Origin: Yoonia sp. R2331
Lineage (GTDB): Bacteria; Pseudomonadota; Alphaproteobacteria; Rhodobacterales; Rhodobacteraceae
Direction: 5' to 3'
Assembly (NCBI RefSeq): GCF_041103235.1
Contig: NZ_JBGCUN010000003.1
Coordinates: forward strand, 124,001 to 188,000
DNA: 64,000 nucleotides
Shown here: positions 33,901 through 42,007 of the stretch, in pieces
How positions within the stretch are numbered: position 1 is the first letter of the stretch
Layout: every line of letters starts with the position of its first letter
The notes under the pieces: generated by a model
Database searches by the model: none
Told to the model about the DNA's origin: nothing
What the model saw: only the letters and a program-made list of their open reading frames with translations
Program-made: the position numbers and the translations under genes

Positions 33901-36402
33901 GGTCCCTTCGCGCACCACGCCATCAAATCGTGGCTTGATCCCGATAAACGGCGCATCAGGCAGAACAACGGCGGTTGCCGACCGCTCAACCGGGCGGCCT
34001 GACCCCTCGCTCACCCGCGCCTGCACGGTCAGCTCCAGCGGCTGCGTGGCCGTCACATCGGGCAAGGTGACGGCCAGACTGGCCTGCCCTTGTGCATCCG
34101 TCGTGCCACCGTCCAGAAACCGGGTTTCGGGGTCAAACGGCGCATTGGCGTCGCCAAAAACATAGCCTGCGAACCCCTCAAGCGTTGCGGCCACACGCAG
34201 CGTCGCCTCCCCCTCAATTGCCAGATCAGCAGCAGGTGGGCCAAACAGATAGCGCGCATCCAAAGTGGCCTGCGGCACAGTCCCCAGCTTGATCTGCTCT
34301 GGCAGTTCCAGTTCAAAATCAATGCGTTCGGGCAGAAAATCCTCGACCAGCACATTGCGGCTGGCAAGCGATGGCGCGTCCGGGTCCACATGCACAGCAA
34401 CCCGCCATGTGCCACGCGGCGCGGTGCCTGCGACCGGCAAGGCAAAAACATGCCCGCCCGCGAGGTCACTAGCCGATGTGACGCGCGCATATTCCACGCC
34501 ATCGGGCCGCGTCAGCACCGCGGTCAGCGGCACACCGGCGACGGCCTGTGCGCGGGCATCGCGCATAAGTGCTGTCAGATGGATCGTTTCACCCGCGCGA
34601 TAGGCACCGCGGTCCGGGGTCAAAAAGACATCGATCGGCGGGCTGGGCTCACGCCCCGCAACACCTCTGTCCGACAGATCAAAGGCCGCATCACGCAGCG
34701 ACAGGAACGCCAGATCATCACCTTTAGTCACTGTGACCAAGGCAGGTGCATCCGCGCCAAAACCGCGGGTCAGCCCCGCGGCAAACGTAGCGATTCCCTC
34801 CGCATCTGTCATGGCACTTGCCAAGACGGCATTCCCTTCGGAAATCAGTTCAACCGTAGCCCCGTTCATGGGCGCAGCATCACCCAGCCCTCGCGCCACG
34901 ACCGTCAGCCCGTCATTGCCAAGATAGCTCGCGATACCGATGTCAGACAGCACAAACCATTGCGTCGCAGGCGGGTTGTCATAAGGGTCCGCCCCCGGCA
35001 CCGTGGCCGACAACACGTAAAGCCCCGCAGGCTGTCCCGTCAGCGCCTCATCCATTGGCACGCGGGTCAGCACATCGCGGTTCAGGTCCTGTTCCACCTC
35101 AGCCACGCCCGTCCAGACCGTGCTGGCAAGGTCGGCATCCAGATATTCCTGCTCATAGGCATATAGCGGGTTCGACAGCAGACCCTCTTGCATGGTGCGC
35201 AGAATGTTGCGATCCGACAGGCGGCGCAGGGTCAGATCAACCTCTGTCAGGTTGACGGTCTCCAGCGGGATCGCGACCTCTCCGGCGCGGGGCAGGACAT
35301 AAGCGCGGCTGGTGAATTTGACCCCTGCACTGCGGTCGCGGATGTACTGTGTCAGCTCTGTGTTGCTGGTCAAAACCTCACCACTGGCCGCAGGCAAACC
35401 AGCGCGCAGCACGAACCTGATCCGCTCGCCGTGGGTCATGCCTGCGATGCACAATTGCCGGTCCTTGACCGTCACCGCCAGGGCCGGATCGGGCAGTTGC
35501 ACAAACGGAGCGTAATCCACGCCCGCATTGACCAAAGCCTCATTAAAAACCGCACAAATACGGGGACTTGCGCTGTCGCTTTCCACCTGCGTGTCGACCA
35601 CGCGGAACCCGAATTTGCCCACCAGATCGTCCAGCATGACCTGCGCGTCATCGCGGGCCTGAACCGCTTGTGCAAGCCGCAGCGCGGCAATCGCGTCGCG
35701 GCCCCGGTTGCGTTGCACAAGGATTTGCGCGATCTCCATCAGGGCGGTTGCACGGGCCGGATCGTTCAGCGCACGCATGTAGCCTGAAATCGCCGCGGGC
35801 AGGGCCCTTTCGCGGGCCGCTTGGGCGCGGGTGGGATCGTCGGTCTGAACGGTACGCGCCAACACAGCATAGGTGATCCACAAATCAGAGGCGTCACTGA
35901 TCGAGGTCGCGGCCCCCGTTAAACGTAGCGCTTGCAACAGGTTACCGGAATCGCGCTGCCGTGCGGCGCGTTCCAGAAGCTGGCCGAGGCTGACCTCGTT
36001 GGCGGCATGGCGACGCCCAATCAGACTGCTCAGCCGATCCGCCTCTGACAGGTCGTTGGCAGACAGAAATGACAGGTCTGCGCGCCGGGCATCTTCAACC
36101 GCCAGAACTGCCGGGTCCGTGTCATAGATCCGGGCCGAAACTGCCCCTTCGTAGGGCACGACCTCGGTCACAGTTCCCTTGAGAAAACAAGAGCTTGAGC
36201 GTTGGTTGAAGGTAAAGGCCCGGCACTGGTTGTCGTTGACGCAAGCCGCCTGACAGGCGTTGAGCGTGGTGTCAAAGATGCTTTGCAAATCTGCGCCAAA
36301 GAAATCCACATCGCGCGACACGATCGGGCGGCGATCCGGCAGGTCGGCCAAAAGTTGCGTCGCGAAAATGGCGAAAAAACAAGCGGCTAGAATGCGGATC
36401 AT
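30994..36402 (-). CDS. Bacterial alpha-2-macroglobulin family protein with N-terminal PAN/apple-like domain
   Basis: A periplasmic protease trap, thought to protect the envelope together with PBP1C. 1802 residues. A signal peptide (MIRILAACFFAIFATQLLA) is followed by a cysteine-rich PAN/apple-like region (residues 30-90, CQAACVNDNQCRAFTF), then many macroglobulin repeats. The thioester motif YGCTEQ has Cys1361 and Gln1364, followed by the alpha-helical toroid domain. Unlike E. coli YfhM I see no lipobox, so the mature protein may be soluble in the periplasm. The start at 36402 has AGGGAG eight bases upstream. Confidence 0.93.
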   Translation of the reverse strand: MIRILAACFFAIFATQLLADLPDRRPIVSRDVDFFGADLQSIFDTTLNACQAACVNDNQCRAFTFNQRSSSCFLKGTVTEVVPYEGAVSARIYDTDPAVLAVEDARRADLSFLSANDLSEADRLSSLIGRRHAANEVSLGQLLERAARQRDSGNLLQALRLTGAATSISDASDLWITYAVLARTVQTDDPTRAQAARERALPAAISGYMRALNDPARATALMEIAQILVQRNRGRDAIAALRLAQAVQARDDAQVMLDDLVGKFGFRVVDTQVESDSASPRICAVFNEALVNAGVDYAPFVQLPDPALAVTVKDRQLCIAGMTHGERIRFVLRAGLPAASGEVLTSNTELTQYIRDRSAGVKFTSRAYVLPRAGEVAIPLETVNLTEVDLTLRRLSDRNILRTMQEGLLSNPLYAYEQEYLDADLASTVWTGVAEVEQDLNRDVLTRVPMDEALTGQPAGLYVLSATVPGADPYDNPPATQWFVLSDIGIASYLGNDGLTVVARGLGDAAPMNGATVELISEGNAVLASAMTDAEGIATFAAGLTRGFGADAPALVTVTKGDDLAFLSLRDAAFDLSDRGVAGREPSPPIDVFLTPDRGAYRAGETIHLTALMRDARAQAVAGVPLTAVLTRPDGVEYARVTSASDLAGGHVFALPVAGTAPRGTWRVAVHVDPDAPSLASRNVLVEDFLPERIDFELELPEQIKLGTVPQATLDARYLFGPPAADLAIEGEATLRVAATLEGFAGYVFGDANAPFDPETRFLDGGTTDAQGQASLAVTLPDVTATQPLELTVQARVSEGSGRPVERSATAVVLPDAPFIGIKPRFDGVVREGTEASFDLIALSSDLTPAAIDVAWTLNRVTTRYQWYSLYGDWNWEPVTERTRVASGSAALGADPVTVAGDVKWGRYELIVERTGADYAVASTDFYAGWYAPASATDTPDVLEASLDAESYAIGDTATFRIVPRYAGTAVVSVMSDHLISLKTVAVTEGENLITLPVTDEWGAGAYVSASVIRPMDVAAGRNPARSLGLGYAAVAPGDKALGVSLDAPEVMRPRGALNVGITLDGMQAGQTAYVTLAAVDLGILNITGFDSPDPQGHYFGQRKLGVELRDLYGRLIDGLNGTLGRVRSGGDAMAQVGMQSPPPTEDLVVFFQGPVMIGADGKALIPLDIPAFNGTLRLMAVAWTDTSVGQAEHDVIVRDPVVVTASVPRFLAPDDQSRLLLEVVHSDGPAGEVGLSVQSNGLALAQVLPASVTLAEGERRVFEVPFAAVDPGTHQITLSVTPPDGARLEQVLTVPVVVNDPVVSRISRFALAPDATFLFDDNVFAGLRAGTGRATLSVGPLARFDAPGLLAALDRYPYGCTEQITSRAMPLLYFASVAKAMGLAQADQVDQRIAEAIAAIGANQAANGGFGLWRASSGDLWLDAYVTDFLSRARARGQDVPPLMFRNAVDNLRNGVNYYPDFDAGGADLAYALMVLAREGAAAVGDLRYFADQKAGDFATPMAQAQLGAALALYGDQTRADALFARAAATLAGRPQEDMLWRSDYGTYRRDAAAVLALAVEAGSTAVNRDDLLIGLGQEPGQASTQEAAWTLLAANALIDDLRSAGITVNGAVPKGPVVQVLDAQVAGAASLIANTGTAPTDITVTTFGVPAEPEPAGGNGYAIERAYYTTDGAAVDPAEVTVGERLVTVLTVTPFGRQEARLMVNDPLPAGFEIDNPNLLKGGDIRALVWLDPVRGETAEFRTDRFLAAVDWRSENAFQLAYIVRAVSPGAFHHPAASVEDMYRPQMRARTAAGRVTIAQ

Positions 36403-36465
36403 GCGAAAACTCCCTGTCGTCAATGACGTCAGAGTGGCATGTGACCGGGGATTCGGGCAATCCGC

Positions 36466-37236
36466 CTATTCGGGATAATCGCGCAGAAAAACCGGCTTTT
36501 CAGGTGTCGACAAATCGGGGTCATAGGCATAGCCCCCTGCTGTGAAGCCGGCGATGTCGTCCGCCGCCGTCAGCCGGTTTTCGATGATGAAACGGGCCAT
36601 CGCGCCCCGCGCACGTTTGGCGAAAAAGCTGACCATGCGGGGACGTCCGTCCTTAACCTCAAGAAACTGCGGCGTTAACACTTTCAGCTTGAGCGCTTTG
36701 CGGTCAGCCGCGCCAAAATATTCCTGACTTGCACAATTGATCAGCGTATCGGTCCCGCGCTCTTTTGCCTGCGTGTTCAAGGCCTTGGCGATTGTGTCGC
36801 CCCAGTAGTCAAATAGCGACTTGCCACGCCGGGTCTTCAGGCGGCTGCCCATCTCCAACCGGTAGGGCTGAATCGCGTCCAGTGGGCGCAGAACCCCGTA
36901 AAGGCCCGACAGAATGCACAAATGATCCTGTGCCCAGGCCATGTCATCCTCGGTCAGAGTCTTGGCCTCTAGCCCTTGATAGGTATCACCATTAAAGGCC
37001 AACGCCGCTGGTTTGACAGCACTGGAATCGGGGTCAGCGGCAAACACCTTGAACCGGTCGCGGTTCAGCCGGGCAAGGTCATCCGACAGACCCATCAGCG
37101 CCTTGAGCTGCGTTAAGGTTTGCCCACGCATCGTCTTGGACAGCCGCACTGCGTCATCCTGAAACACAGGTGCCGTTGCTTTATGGCTAACAGGTTCAAA
37201 ATCAAGCGATTTTGCGGGTGAAATCGTGATCAGCAT
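36466..37236 (-). CDS. yaaA: Peroxide stress protein YaaA (DUF328)
   Basis: 256 residues. The N-terminal MLITISPAKSLDFEP and later motifs LSGLYGVLRPLDAIQPYRLEMG and NCASQEYFGA are diagnostic of YaaA/DUF328. In E. coli YaaA lowers free iron and DNA damage under hydrogen peroxide. The start at 37236 has AGGGGGC just upstream; an ATG nine codons earlier lacks this. It is preceded by the phased TGTGYAT element at 37309-37339, in the same orientation as the copy ahead of selU. Confidence 0.92.
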   Translation of the reverse strand: MLITISPAKSLDFEPVSHKATAPVFQDDAVRLSKTMRGQTLTQLKALMGLSDDLARLNRDRFKVFAADPDSSAVKPAALAFNGDTYQGLEAKTLTEDDMAWAQDHLCILSGLYGVLRPLDAIQPYRLEMGSRLKTRRGKSLFDYWGDTIAKALNTQAKERGTDTLINCASQEYFGAADRKALKLKVLTPQFLEVKDGRPRMVSFFAKRARGAMARFIIENRLTAADDIAGFTAGGYAYDPDLSTPEKPVFLRDYPE

Positions 37237-37308
37237 AGCGCCCCCTTGGTGGTGCAACGACATGTAGCACGCTCAGCGGCGGTGGAAACGGTTAACGAGC
37301 GTGGGATG

Positions 37309-37372
37309 ATGCACAAACCATGCACATCCCATACACATCACGAGCATACGCAAGGATGAACAGGCATTAACC
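37309..37372 (-). promoter_or_regulatory. Helically phased TGTGYAT repeat element, copy B (before yaaA)
   Basis: Read on the minus strand, TGTGTAT, TGTGCAT and TGTGCAT again start 11 bases apart within 37309-37339, opened by GATG, and GGTTAA (37372-37367) begins 33 bases upstream, exactly as in copy A at 19779-19842. 28 of 31 positions of the repeat block agree with copy A. The block ends 72 bases before the yaaA start. It shares the 37.2-37.5 kb gap with a run of eleven Gs. Confidence 0.6.
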
Positions 37373-37426
37373 AAAACGCAAACCCGCGGCCCGGCGGCTT
37401 GCAAAGATTGAACGGCGCGACTTTTC

Positions 37427-37437
37427 GGGGGGGGGGG
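37427..37437 (+). repeat. Homopolymer of eleven Gs
   Basis: An uninterrupted run of 11 G lies between the yaaA promoter region and the recQ stop. Runs of this length are rare in bacterial DNA and are prone to slippage during replication and sequencing. It is non-coding here, 27 bases downstream of the end of recQ. Confidence 0.85.
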
Positions 37438-37446
37438 AGGCTCGAA

Positions 37447-37462
37447 TCGGGGTAAACCCCGA
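37447..37462 (-). terminator. Short hairpin directly after recQ
   Basis: TCGGGGT (37447-37453) and ACCCCGA (37456-37462) form a perfect dyad just beyond the recQ stop. No U-run follows; instead the transcript would run into CCTCCC and eleven Cs. A terminator role is possible but weakly supported. Confidence 0.4.
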
Positions 37463-37463
37463 C

Positions 37464-39503
37464 CTACCCTTCGACCAGAACGTCGAGAAAGGCATCCGCA
37501 AAGCGGTCCGCGTAACGGTCGCCCAGAAGCCGGGCAATTGCGTCCTTGGTCGGGTCGCGCAACTGCGCGACCTTGGCAAGCAATGAGGCCGAGCAGGTCA
37601 TCGGTTTGCCGGTGCCATCTGATCCCCGTTGCAGATCAGCTTGGGCCGCCAACAAGCGGTCATAGACAGCCCCTTCGCTGCGGCCCGCGAGTTTGCGACG
37701 CGAGGGATGCAATTGCTGCGCCTCGCCTGCAATCACCTCTAGAAAGGCATTGCCATAGCTTTCCAGTTTCTTGGCACCCACGCCGCTGATACCGGCCATC
37801 TCGTCCAGCGTCATCGGGCGTGTCTGCGCCATCTCGATCAGGGTGCGGTCGTTGAAAATGATATAGGCCGGGCCGCCCTGCGCCTCTGCCAGGGCGCGGC
37901 GCTTGGCCTTGAGGGCCGACAGGAGCGGCGCGTCTTCTTCGCTGACCATCTGGCGCACTTTGGGGCCTGCGGTCTTGGCGGCCTTGATGGTGTCGCGGCG
38001 CAGGGTGATCGTGGCCTCGCCCCGCAGGATCGGCAGGGCATGGTCGGTCATGCGCAGCGCCCCGTGGCGGTCAGGGTCGGGGCGAAACAGGTCATGGCCC
38101 ATCATCTGCCGGAAAATCGCCTGCCATTGCGGTTTAGAGTATTCGCGGCCCACACCGTAGGTTGGCAGGCTGTCATGACCGCGCTGCGCGATCTTGTCAG
38201 TCATTGCCCCCATCACAATGTCGATCAGATGGCCCGCCCCAAACCATTCGTCGGTGCGCAGTGCGGCCGAGAGCGCCATGCGGACGGGGGTGGTGGCGTC
38301 AAAAACTTCTGCCGGTTTGTCGCAGAGGTCGCAGTGGCCGCAGGGGGCCGGGTCTTCGCCAAAGTAGGACAGCAGGTTTTGGCGGCGACAGTGCAGCGCC
38401 TCTGCCAGGCCCAAGAGCGCATTCAAACGCCCATGATCCGCCGCCCGGCGTTCCACTGGGGCCAGCCCCTCGTCGATTTGCTGGCGGCGAAAGCCGATGT
38501 CCTGACTGCCAAAAAGCGTCAGGGTCTCGGCAGGCGCGCCATCGCGGCCAGCGCGGCCGATTTCCTGATAATAGGCTTCGATGGATTTGGGCAGGTCGGC
38601 GTGGGCGACCCAGCGGATATCGGGTTTGTCGACGCCCATGCCAAAGGCTACGGTGGCGACGACGATCAACCCGTCCTCTTGCTGAAAGCGGCGTTCGACT
38701 TCGCGGCGGTCGTCCGCCTCCATCCCGCCGTGGTAGTGGCAAGCGGTATGGCCCGCCTCGGTCAGCGCACGGGAAAGCGTTTCGGTCTTGGCGCGCGTGC
38801 CGGTGTAGACGATGCCGGACTGGCCCTTGCGGGCGGCGGCGAAGGCAAGGATCTGTTGGCGCGGGCTGTCCTTGACCGCAAAGGCAAGGTGGATGTTGGG
38901 CCGATCAAAGCCGCGCAGGAAGGTGGCGGGTTGCTGGCCGCCAAAGAGCTTTTCGACGATTTCGGCACGGGTTTCGGCATCCGCCGTGGCGGTGAAGGCG
39001 GCCAGGGGCACATCGAGGGCGCGCTTGAGTTCGCCAATGCGCAGGTAGTCGGGGCGGAAGTCGTGGCCCCATTGGCTGACGCAATGCGCCTCATCCACGG
39101 CAATCAGACTGACGCCCGCCTCAGCCAGCATCCGCTGGGTGCCACCCGAGGCGAGCCGTTCGGGCGCCATGTAGAGCAGTTTCAGCGTGCCATCCGTCAG
39201 ACCCGCCCAGACCGCATCGGTTTCGGCATCGGTGTTGCCAGACGTCAGGGCACCGGCCGCCACACCAGCGGCGCGCAGCCCGCGCACCTGATCGCGCATC
39301 AGCGCAATCAGCGGCGAAATGACGACGGTGACACCAGAGCGGGCAAGGGCGGGCAGTTGAAAACACAAGGATTTGCCGCCGCCTGTGGGCATGATCGCCA
39401 ACGTGTCGCGACCTGCGGTGACGGCATCGACAATCTCTTCCTGCCCGGGGCGGAAGCTGTCAAAGCCGAATACGTCAGAAAGCAGCGTGGCAGCGCTTTG
39501 CAT
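37464..39503 (-). CDS. recQ: ATP-dependent DNA helicase RecQ
   Basis: 679 residues. Helicase motifs: GFDSFRPGQEEIV, Walker A PTGGGKS (39-45), VDEAHCVSQWGHDFRP, GIVYTGTRAKTE and QEIGRAGRDG. The zinc-binding cysteines lie in CRRQNLLSYFG...CGHCDLC, followed by the winged-helix domain and a C-terminal HRDC domain. The full three-domain RecQ is present. ATG at 39503 with AGGA just upstream is preferred to a frame start 22 codons earlier. Role: unwinding in recombination and fork repair. Confidence 0.95.
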   Translation of the reverse strand: MQSAATLLSDVFGFDSFRPGQEEIVDAVTAGRDTLAIMPTGGGKSLCFQLPALARSGVTVVISPLIALMRDQVRGLRAAGVAAGALTSGNTDAETDAVWAGLTDGTLKLLYMAPERLASGGTQRMLAEAGVSLIAVDEAHCVSQWGHDFRPDYLRIGELKRALDVPLAAFTATADAETRAEIVEKLFGGQQPATFLRGFDRPNIHLAFAVKDSPRQQILAFAAARKGQSGIVYTGTRAKTETLSRALTEAGHTACHYHGGMEADDRREVERRFQQEDGLIVVATVAFGMGVDKPDIRWVAHADLPKSIEAYYQEIGRAGRDGAPAETLTLFGSQDIGFRRQQIDEGLAPVERRAADHGRLNALLGLAEALHCRRQNLLSYFGEDPAPCGHCDLCDKPAEVFDATTPVRMALSAALRTDEWFGAGHLIDIVMGAMTDKIAQRGHDSLPTYGVGREYSKPQWQAIFRQMMGHDLFRPDPDRHGALRMTDHALPILRGEATITLRRDTIKAAKTAGPKVRQMVSEEDAPLLSALKAKRRALAEAQGGPAYIIFNDRTLIEMAQTRPMTLDEMAGISGVGAKKLESYGNAFLEVIAGEAQQLHPSRRKLAGRSEGAVYDRLLAAQADLQRGSDGTGKPMTCSASLLAKVAQLRDPTKDAIARLLGDRYADRFADAFLDVLVEG

Positions 39504-39594
39504 CTTGTCCTGTTGGTTTTTTATCTCTGCTCTTGGTGTGACAATCGCAGATGAAGACGCGGTTAACAAGAGATTGCGCCTGGTGCGGGGTGGT

Positions 39595-39613
39595 GATTTT
39601 TCGACGAAAAATC
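39595..39613. repeat. Palindrome GATTTTTCG-A-CGAAAAATC
   Basis: A perfect 9-base dyad around a central A, in the gap between divergent recQ and the phosphoglycerate mutase-family gene. The inner TTTTCGACGAAAA is identical to the palindrome at 15353-15367 between serC and serA. It stands three bases from repeat copy 2. Confidence 0.7.
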
Positions 39614-39615
39614 GG

Positions 39616-39650
39616 GCCTCCGGCGGGCATATTTTTATTCAAAAGAAAGC
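39616..39650 (-). repeat. Copy 2 of the intergenic repeat with core AATATnCCCGCCGGAGGC
   Basis: Read on the minus strand this matches 17048-17082; over the 21-base core 20 positions agree. Here it lies directly beside a TTTTCGACGAAAA palindrome. Copy 1 instead follows the serA terminator. Function is unknown. Confidence 0.6.
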
Positions 39651-39704
39651 AGGGCGTTGCCTTCGACGGGGCGCGGACTTACCCATTCAGGAAAGGAGAA
39701 TTTG

Positions 39705-40346
39705 ATGGGTGAGATCACGCTGGTCCGACATGGGCAGGCCAATTCGGCAGCCGACAATGAGGCCGACTATGACAGGCTGACAGAGCTGGGGCATCAACAG
39801 GCCCGCTGGCTGGGCGAATGGATGAAGGCGCATGACGGGCCGTTTGATCAGGTGGTGTCGGGCAGCCTGCGCCGCCAACGCGAGACGATTGCCGGCATGG
39901 GCTGGGAGGCGGAGGTTGATCCGCGCCTGAACGAGATCACCTATTACGACCTGACCAACGAGATGGACGCGCTGGGGGAGATGAAGCGCGACGGGCCAGA
40001 GGATTTCGCCCTGCATTTCCCGGCAACGCTGACCGCGTGGAAAGATGGGCGGATCAAGGGGAACGAAAGTTGGGAGGCTTTCGTGGGCCGGGTCCGCGAT
40101 GTGATGCAGATGGCAGCGCAGCCGGGCAAGCGGGTGTTGTGTGTGACATCGGGTGGGATCATCAGCCGCGCGGTTGCCGAACTTTTGCATCTGGATATTC
40201 CACAAATGGCACAGATCGCCTTGCCGATCCTGAACACCTCTGTGCACCGCATTCATGTGACGCCGCATGGGCCGATCCTGTCGACGTTCAATTCTGCCCC
40301 GCATCTGGATCATTCTGATAGGTTGGCGGCACGCACGCATTACTAG
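39705..40346 (+). CDS. Histidine phosphatase (phosphoglycerate mutase) family protein
   Basis: 213 residues. The phosphohistidine motif is LVRHGQAN with His9; Arg8 and a second active-site His in TSGGIISR/LNTSVHRIH surroundings fit the family. Family members include phosphoglycerate mutases and broad phosphatases; the length and lack of the full PGM signature favour a phosphatase. GAAAGGAG lies before the ATG at 39705. It starts a three-gene rightward unit with the GST and saccharopine dehydrogenase-like genes. Confidence 0.87.
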   Translation: MGEITLVRHGQANSAADNEADYDRLTELGHQQARWLGEWMKAHDGPFDQVVSGSLRRQRETIAGMGWEAEVDPRLNEITYYDLTNEMDALGEMKRDGPEDFALHFPATLTAWKDGRIKGNESWEAFVGRVRDVMQMAAQPGKRVLCVTSGGIISRAVAELLHLDIPQMAQIALPILNTSVHRIHVTPHGPILSTFNSAPHLDHSDRLAARTHY

Positions 40347-40355
40347 GGGGGTCAG

Positions 40356-40958
40356 ATGCTGAAATTGCACTACGCACCGCGCACCATATCCATCGCCACT
40401 GCGATTGCGCTGGAAGAGGTCGGTGCGGCCTATGAGGCCGTGCCAGTGGATTTTGCAAGCGGCGCGCAGCACGGCGCGGATTACCTCGCGGTCAATCCCA
40501 AGGGGCGTGTGCCAGCGCTGGAAACCCCCGGTGGTATTCTGACCGAAACCGGCGCGCTGCTGGAATATGCAGCCCCCGCGCTGGTGCCGGATGATCCGCT
40601 GAACGCGGCACGGATGCGCGAGTTGATGTCTTACCTTGCCAGCACCATGCATGTGGCCCACGCCCACAAAATGCGCGGTAGCCGTTGGGCGGATCAGCAA
40701 AGCAGCTTTGACGACATGACGGCCAAGGTGCCGCAGACGATGACTGCCTGTTGCGACTATCTTGAAGCGACGCTGCCGCTGGACCCCTTTGCACTGGGCG
40801 CCGCGATGACCTGCGCTGATCCCTACCTTTACATGGTGCTCAGCTGGGCACCGGGGGATGGCGTCGACATGGCGGCGTTCCCGAAGCTGAGCGCGTTTGC
40901 CGCGATGATGCAGGCGCGCGACAGCCTGAAAACACTGACCAAGCGGGGGTTCCTATGA
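40356..40958 (+). CDS. Glutathione S-transferase
   Basis: 200 residues with the two-domain GST layout: an N-terminal thioredoxin-like domain (MLKLHYAPRTISIATAIALEE; cis-Pro segment GRVPALET; LTETGALLEY glutathione-binding segment) and an alpha-helical C-terminal domain. It resembles beta-class bacterial GSTs. The substrate is unknown. It begins ten bases after the previous gene, and its stop overlaps the start of the next in ATGA. Confidence 0.88.
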   Translation: MLKLHYAPRTISIATAIALEEVGAAYEAVPVDFASGAQHGADYLAVNPKGRVPALETPGGILTETGALLEYAAPALVPDDPLNAARMRELMSYLASTMHVAHAHKMRGSRWADQQSSFDDMTAKVPQTMTACCDYLEATLPLDPFALGAAMTCADPYLYMVLSWAPGDGVDMAAFPKLSAFAAMMQARDSLKTLTKRGFL

Positions 40959-42007
40959 CGCATCTCTGGGTCCGCGCGGAAAACCGCGCCAACGAGGAAC
41001 GGGTCGGCTTGACGCCCGAAGGCACCGCCACCTTGATAGCCGCAGGCATCCACGTCACGGTCGAGGAAAGTCGCCAGCGCGCCATTCCGATGGACGGCTA
41101 CCGCGCTACGGGATGCGACATCGCGCCGGAAGGCACCTGGGTCGACGCGCCCGACGATGCGCTGATCTTCGGGCTGAAGGAACTGCCCGATGACGGCACG
41201 CCACTGCGGCACCCACACATCATGTTCGGCCATGCCTTCAAAGGCCAGCCCAGTGGCCGGGTGCTGCTGGACCGGTTTCAGGCAGGCGGCGGCGCGCTTT
41301 ATGACCTTGAATATCTGGTGGACGACGATGGCCGCCGGGTCGCGGCCTTTGGCTATTGGGCGGGTTTTGCCGGGGCGGCGGTCGCCTTGCGCTGCTGGAT
41401 CGCGCAGGCGCGTGGCGGGATCGCAGGCCCGGTCCACACCTATCTGAGTGCCGCGCATATGATCGCCGACCTGCAAGGCGCGCTCGTCCGGCTGGGCACC
41501 GAACGGCCCACGGCGCTGATCATCGGGGCCAAAGGGCGCGTGGGCACCGGGGCTGCGGACCTCTGCCGCGAAATGGGCGTGGCAACGACGCTATGGGACG
41601 TGGACGAAACCGCCCATGGCGGCCCTTTTCCAGAGGTGTTGCAACATGCACTGTTCTTCAATTGCATACTGGCGCGTGACGGCACCCCGGTTTTTGTGCA
41701 CGAAGGGGCCACGACGACGGAACGCGCCTTGCGGGTGATTGGCGATATCGCTTGTGATCCCGACAGCGCCTTCAACCCGATCAAGGTTTATGACCGCACC
41801 ACCACGTGGGACGCGCCCGCCTTGCGCGTCCACGACCACCCGACGCTGGATGTCACCGCGATCGACAATCTGCCCGCGATGCTCCCGGTCGAAAGCTCAG
41901 AGGATTTTGCCGGGCAATTGCTGCCCAGCCTGCTGACGCTGGCAGATCTGGACGGCGGCGTCTGGGGCCGCGCCCGCGCCACCTTTGACGCCGCCATCGC
42001 AGATTAG
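40955..42007 (+). CDS. Saccharopine dehydrogenase-like protein (NAD, L-lysine-forming type)
   Basis: 350 residues, similar to yeast LYS1-type saccharopine dehydrogenases and the alanine dehydrogenase/transhydrogenase N-domain: ENRANEERVGLTPEG at the N-terminus, IMFGHAFKGQ, YDLEYLVDDDGRRVAAFGYWAG, and a nucleotide-binding region ALIIGAKGRVGTGA. In Rhodobacteraceae such genes occur without a complete alpha-aminoadipate pathway, so it may work in lysine breakdown or on another amino-acid conjugate. It overlaps the GST gene by 4 bases and the convergent dctM gene by 4 bases. Confidence 0.85.
   Translation: MTHLWVRAENRANEERVGLTPEGTATLIAAGIHVTVEESRQRAIPMDGYRATGCDIAPEGTWVDAPDDALIFGLKELPDDGTPLRHPHIMFGHAFKGQPSGRVLLDRFQAGGGALYDLEYLVDDDGRRVAAFGYWAGFAGAAVALRCWIAQARGGIAGPVHTYLSAAHMIADLQGALVRLGTERPTALIIGAKGRVGTGAADLCREMGVATTLWDVDETAHGGPFPEVLQHALFFNCILARDGTPVFVHEGATTTERALRVIGDIACDPDSAFNPIKVYDRTTTWDAPALRVHDHPTLDVTAIDNLPAMLPVESSEDFAGQLLPSLLTLADLDGGVWGRARATFDAAIAD

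Noticed and set aside
34090-35166. Plus-strand frame of about 358 codons inside the alpha-2-macroglobulin gene
   Set aside because: Shadow frame with basic, low-information composition; the sense gene is continuous and has a thioester motif.
37264-37463. tRNA or small RNA gene in the recQ-yaaA gap
   Set aside because: No cloverleaf or T-loop GTTCGA with matching arms; the only structures are the phased repeats, G11 and a short hairpin.
38040-39554. Long plus-strand reading frame of about 504 codons over recQ
   Set aside because: It is the antisense shadow of recQ, whose helicase motifs are unambiguous; the antisense product is Gly/Arg-rich and resembles no protein.
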